Shown: piece by piece, positions 62,053 through 64,000 of the stretch
Layout of the letters: every line of letters starts with the position of its first letter
Numbering within the stretch: position 1 is the stretch's first letter
Assembly (NCBI GenBank): GCA_045649685.1
Contig: JAZRQJ010000012.1
Span: forward strand, 22,095 to 86,094
DNA: 64,000 nt
Direction of reading: 5' to 3'
From: RUG12519 sp045649685
Lineage (GTDB): Bacteria > Bacillota > Clostridia > Oscillospirales > Ruminococcaceae
Translations under genes and position numbers: made by a program
Notes under the pieces: generated by a model
The model's database searches: none
What the model saw: only the letters and a program-made list of their open reading frames with translations
Told to the model about the DNA's origin: nothing

Positions 62053-63243
62053 ATGAAATTAAAAGTGAAAATGTTAAAAAAAGTGATTTCTGTTTTATGT
62101 TCTGTTGTTATGTCAACGTCTGTTTTAATAACTTCTGTGGGTGCTGTTGATGGCAAAAAAGAGAATGCAGTGTATAAAAAAAATCCATTGAGATCTAATG
62201 GTGCATTTACAATTAAAAAGCCTGTAAATGGTTTTGATCACAACAAAAGCGTAATAATCGATGAAGATGATATATTAAGAAATGAAGGGCATTTAGATTT
62301 TGGAGAATTTGATAATTTTGAAAATTTATCCGAGCCTGTATCCAAAGCTTCTGGAAAAGTTGACAATAAAATAAAAAACACAAAAGAGAAATTGAATGAG
62401 AATTTATCGATTGATAAGAAAAATGATGACGCAAATTTTGATGAATCTATTAGTTTAGATTTGGGATTGATTGAATCATTTAATAAGAATGGTGTTAGTT
62501 CAAATTCCGTAGATGAGGATAATGTGAATCTTGGAAACTCTTTTGATTCAGATATGGGGTTAAGTGAATCGATTGATAGAATTAAAAAGGAAAAAAACAA
62601 ATTGAATAGTAAAGGTAATATTGTTTTAGATTTTAGCGAATTTAGTGATTTAGATATGGAACTAAGTGAGTCAATTGCTAAAGACCAAGAAGACGTTGGC
62701 TCGAATGACAATGGTGAAGATTGTTTAAATTTTAGTGAATTTAGTAGGTTAGATATGGAATTGAGTCAGTCAATTGTCAAAGATAAAATTGAATCAAGTT
62801 ATGAAGATGGGGATGTAGTAAATCTTGGAGGTTCATTTGATTCAAAAACAAAACAAAATGAAGTAGCTGTATTGAAAGAGAAGAAACAGTTGCCAAAACT
62901 ATTTAAGAAAAAGATAATAAATTCTAAAAAAGTTTTGACTAACAAATCACAAAAAAATATTGAAAATGTATTTAAGAAAAAAATAATAAAATCTAACAGG
63001 TTTTTCAATAACAAGACATCTCAAAATAAAAATTCATTAGCACATATAAAAGCGGCAGAAAAAATACAAGCAATCTGGAAAGGCTATGATTTTAGAAAAA
63101 AAGAAGATCAAGCATATGCGATGGTAATACTATATGATGTGTTGGGTGGGCGTAGTAAGAAATTTGCTTTTGATGTTATGAAAAATAATGGAATAGTAAA
63201 AAACAAAGTGTCAGGAGCTAGAATATATAAATTTAAATCGTAA
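62053..63243 (+). CDS. Secreted acidic repeat protein with IQ motif
   Basis: 396 residues. Array-type signal peptide (KKVISVLCSVVMSTSVLITSVGA). Residues ~60-270 are acidic and contain diverged repeats of the form LDFSEFSDLDMELSESIAKD (about four, the third and fourth closest). A basic stretch follows with two copies of a FKKKII-S unit, then residues 338-348 IQAIWKGYDFR, an exact IQ motif preceded by HIKAAEK as in eukaryotic AA-x2-IQ repeats. The first seven residues of this IQ element are identical to those of the 1435-residue neighbour. The ATG at 62053 follows GGAAGG; the frame opens at 62017. No enzyme domain is seen. An adaptor or calmodulin ligand is possible. Confidence 0.8.
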   Translation: MKLKVKMLKKVISVLCSVVMSTSVLITSVGAVDGKKENAVYKKNPLRSNGAFTIKKPVNGFDHNKSVIIDEDDILRNEGHLDFGEFDNFENLSEPVSKASGKVDNKIKNTKEKLNENLSIDKKNDDANFDESISLDLGLIESFNKNGVSSNSVDEDNVNLGNSFDSDMGLSESIDRIKKEKNKLNSKGNIVLDFSEFSDLDMELSESIAKDQEDVGSNDNGEDCLNFSEFSRLDMELSQSIVKDKIESSYEDGDVVNLGGSFDSKTKQNEVAVLKEKKQLPKLFKKKIINSKKVLTNKSQKNIENVFKKKIIKSNRFFNNKTSQNKNSLAHIKAAEKIQAIWKGYDFRKKEDQAYAMVILYDVLGGRSKKFAFDVMKNNGIVKNKVSGARIYKFKS

Positions 63244-63377
63244 GTTAGTTATATTGTTTGCACACATATTGTTTTGTTCACAAAAAATTAATAATTATTT
63301 AAAATTTCGGACACATATATTTGTTATTATATGCGCCGTGGATAGTATTAATTTTAATTATAGAAGGTGGTATTTTT

Positions 63378-63953
<576 letters not shown>

Positions 63954-64000
63954 ATAATCACGCTTTTCATTTCATCATCATTCCACTCTTCTAATAAAAG
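63954..64000. other. Window end
   Basis: The last 47 bases follow the poly-Asn gene and contain no feature I can support. Confidence 0.4.

Overview
This window is an AT-rich chromosome segment that spans the replication origin of a low-GC Gram-positive bacterium, most likely a clostridium of the Oscillospiraceae/Ruminococcaceae type. The evidence is the classic Bacillota origin gene order (parB-parA-parS-noc-rsmG-mnmG-mnmE-jag-yidC-yidD-rnpA-rpmH to the left; dnaA-dnaN-yaaA-recF-remB-gyrB-gyrA to the right), a Spo0A orthologue, a spore-cortex deacetylase of the PdaA type, and a DnaA domain IV with the RDHST variant of the binding motif. No rRNA, tRNA, CRISPR array or insertion sequence was recognised.

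Layout. 1-10035 (minus strand): chromosome segregation genes with two perfect parS sites, tRNA-modification genes and the rpmH/rnpA/yidD/yidC/jag operon behind a near-consensus promoter. 10036-26645 (plus strand): a 16-kb block lies between rpmH and dnaA, which are usually neighbours. It holds argG-argH-argC, then an eight-gene cell-surface glycan cluster with its own promoter, then argJ-argB-argD-argF ending in a strong terminator. Together the arg genes cover most of arginine synthesis from glutamate. This block is transcribed toward the origin. 26646-37589 (plus): dnaA, the origin (same-strand DnaA-box-like 9-mers followed by a DnaA-trio-like element), dnaN, yaaA, recF, remB, gyrB, two YcxB-like membrane proteins and gyrA. 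37622-48691 (mostly minus): pdaA, an enolase paralogue that has lost its catalytic residues, spo0A with a degenerate receiver, the polA-rimI-tsaD group, and five tandem paralogous membrane-protein genes, one of them frameshifted.

49128-63953 (plus): a G5/3D-domain wall protein followed by an array of secreted-protein genes. They share one signal-peptide family (MK-K---KK-IS-LC----STS----S-GA) and most end in the same type of hairpin terminator. The products include two transglutaminase-fold proteins, a coiled-coil protein with a putative papain-like Cys-His-Asp triad, a long coiled-coil protein and a second acidic repeat protein that each carry an exact IQ (calmodulin-binding) motif, a poly-asparagine protein, and a decayed copy of one family member. 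This is the most unusual part of the window. IQ motifs, cysteine-protease folds and transglutaminase folds on exported proteins, together with a degenerate Spo0A and pseudogenes, suggest a bacterium living in close contact with, or inside, a eukaryotic host. That host link is inference.
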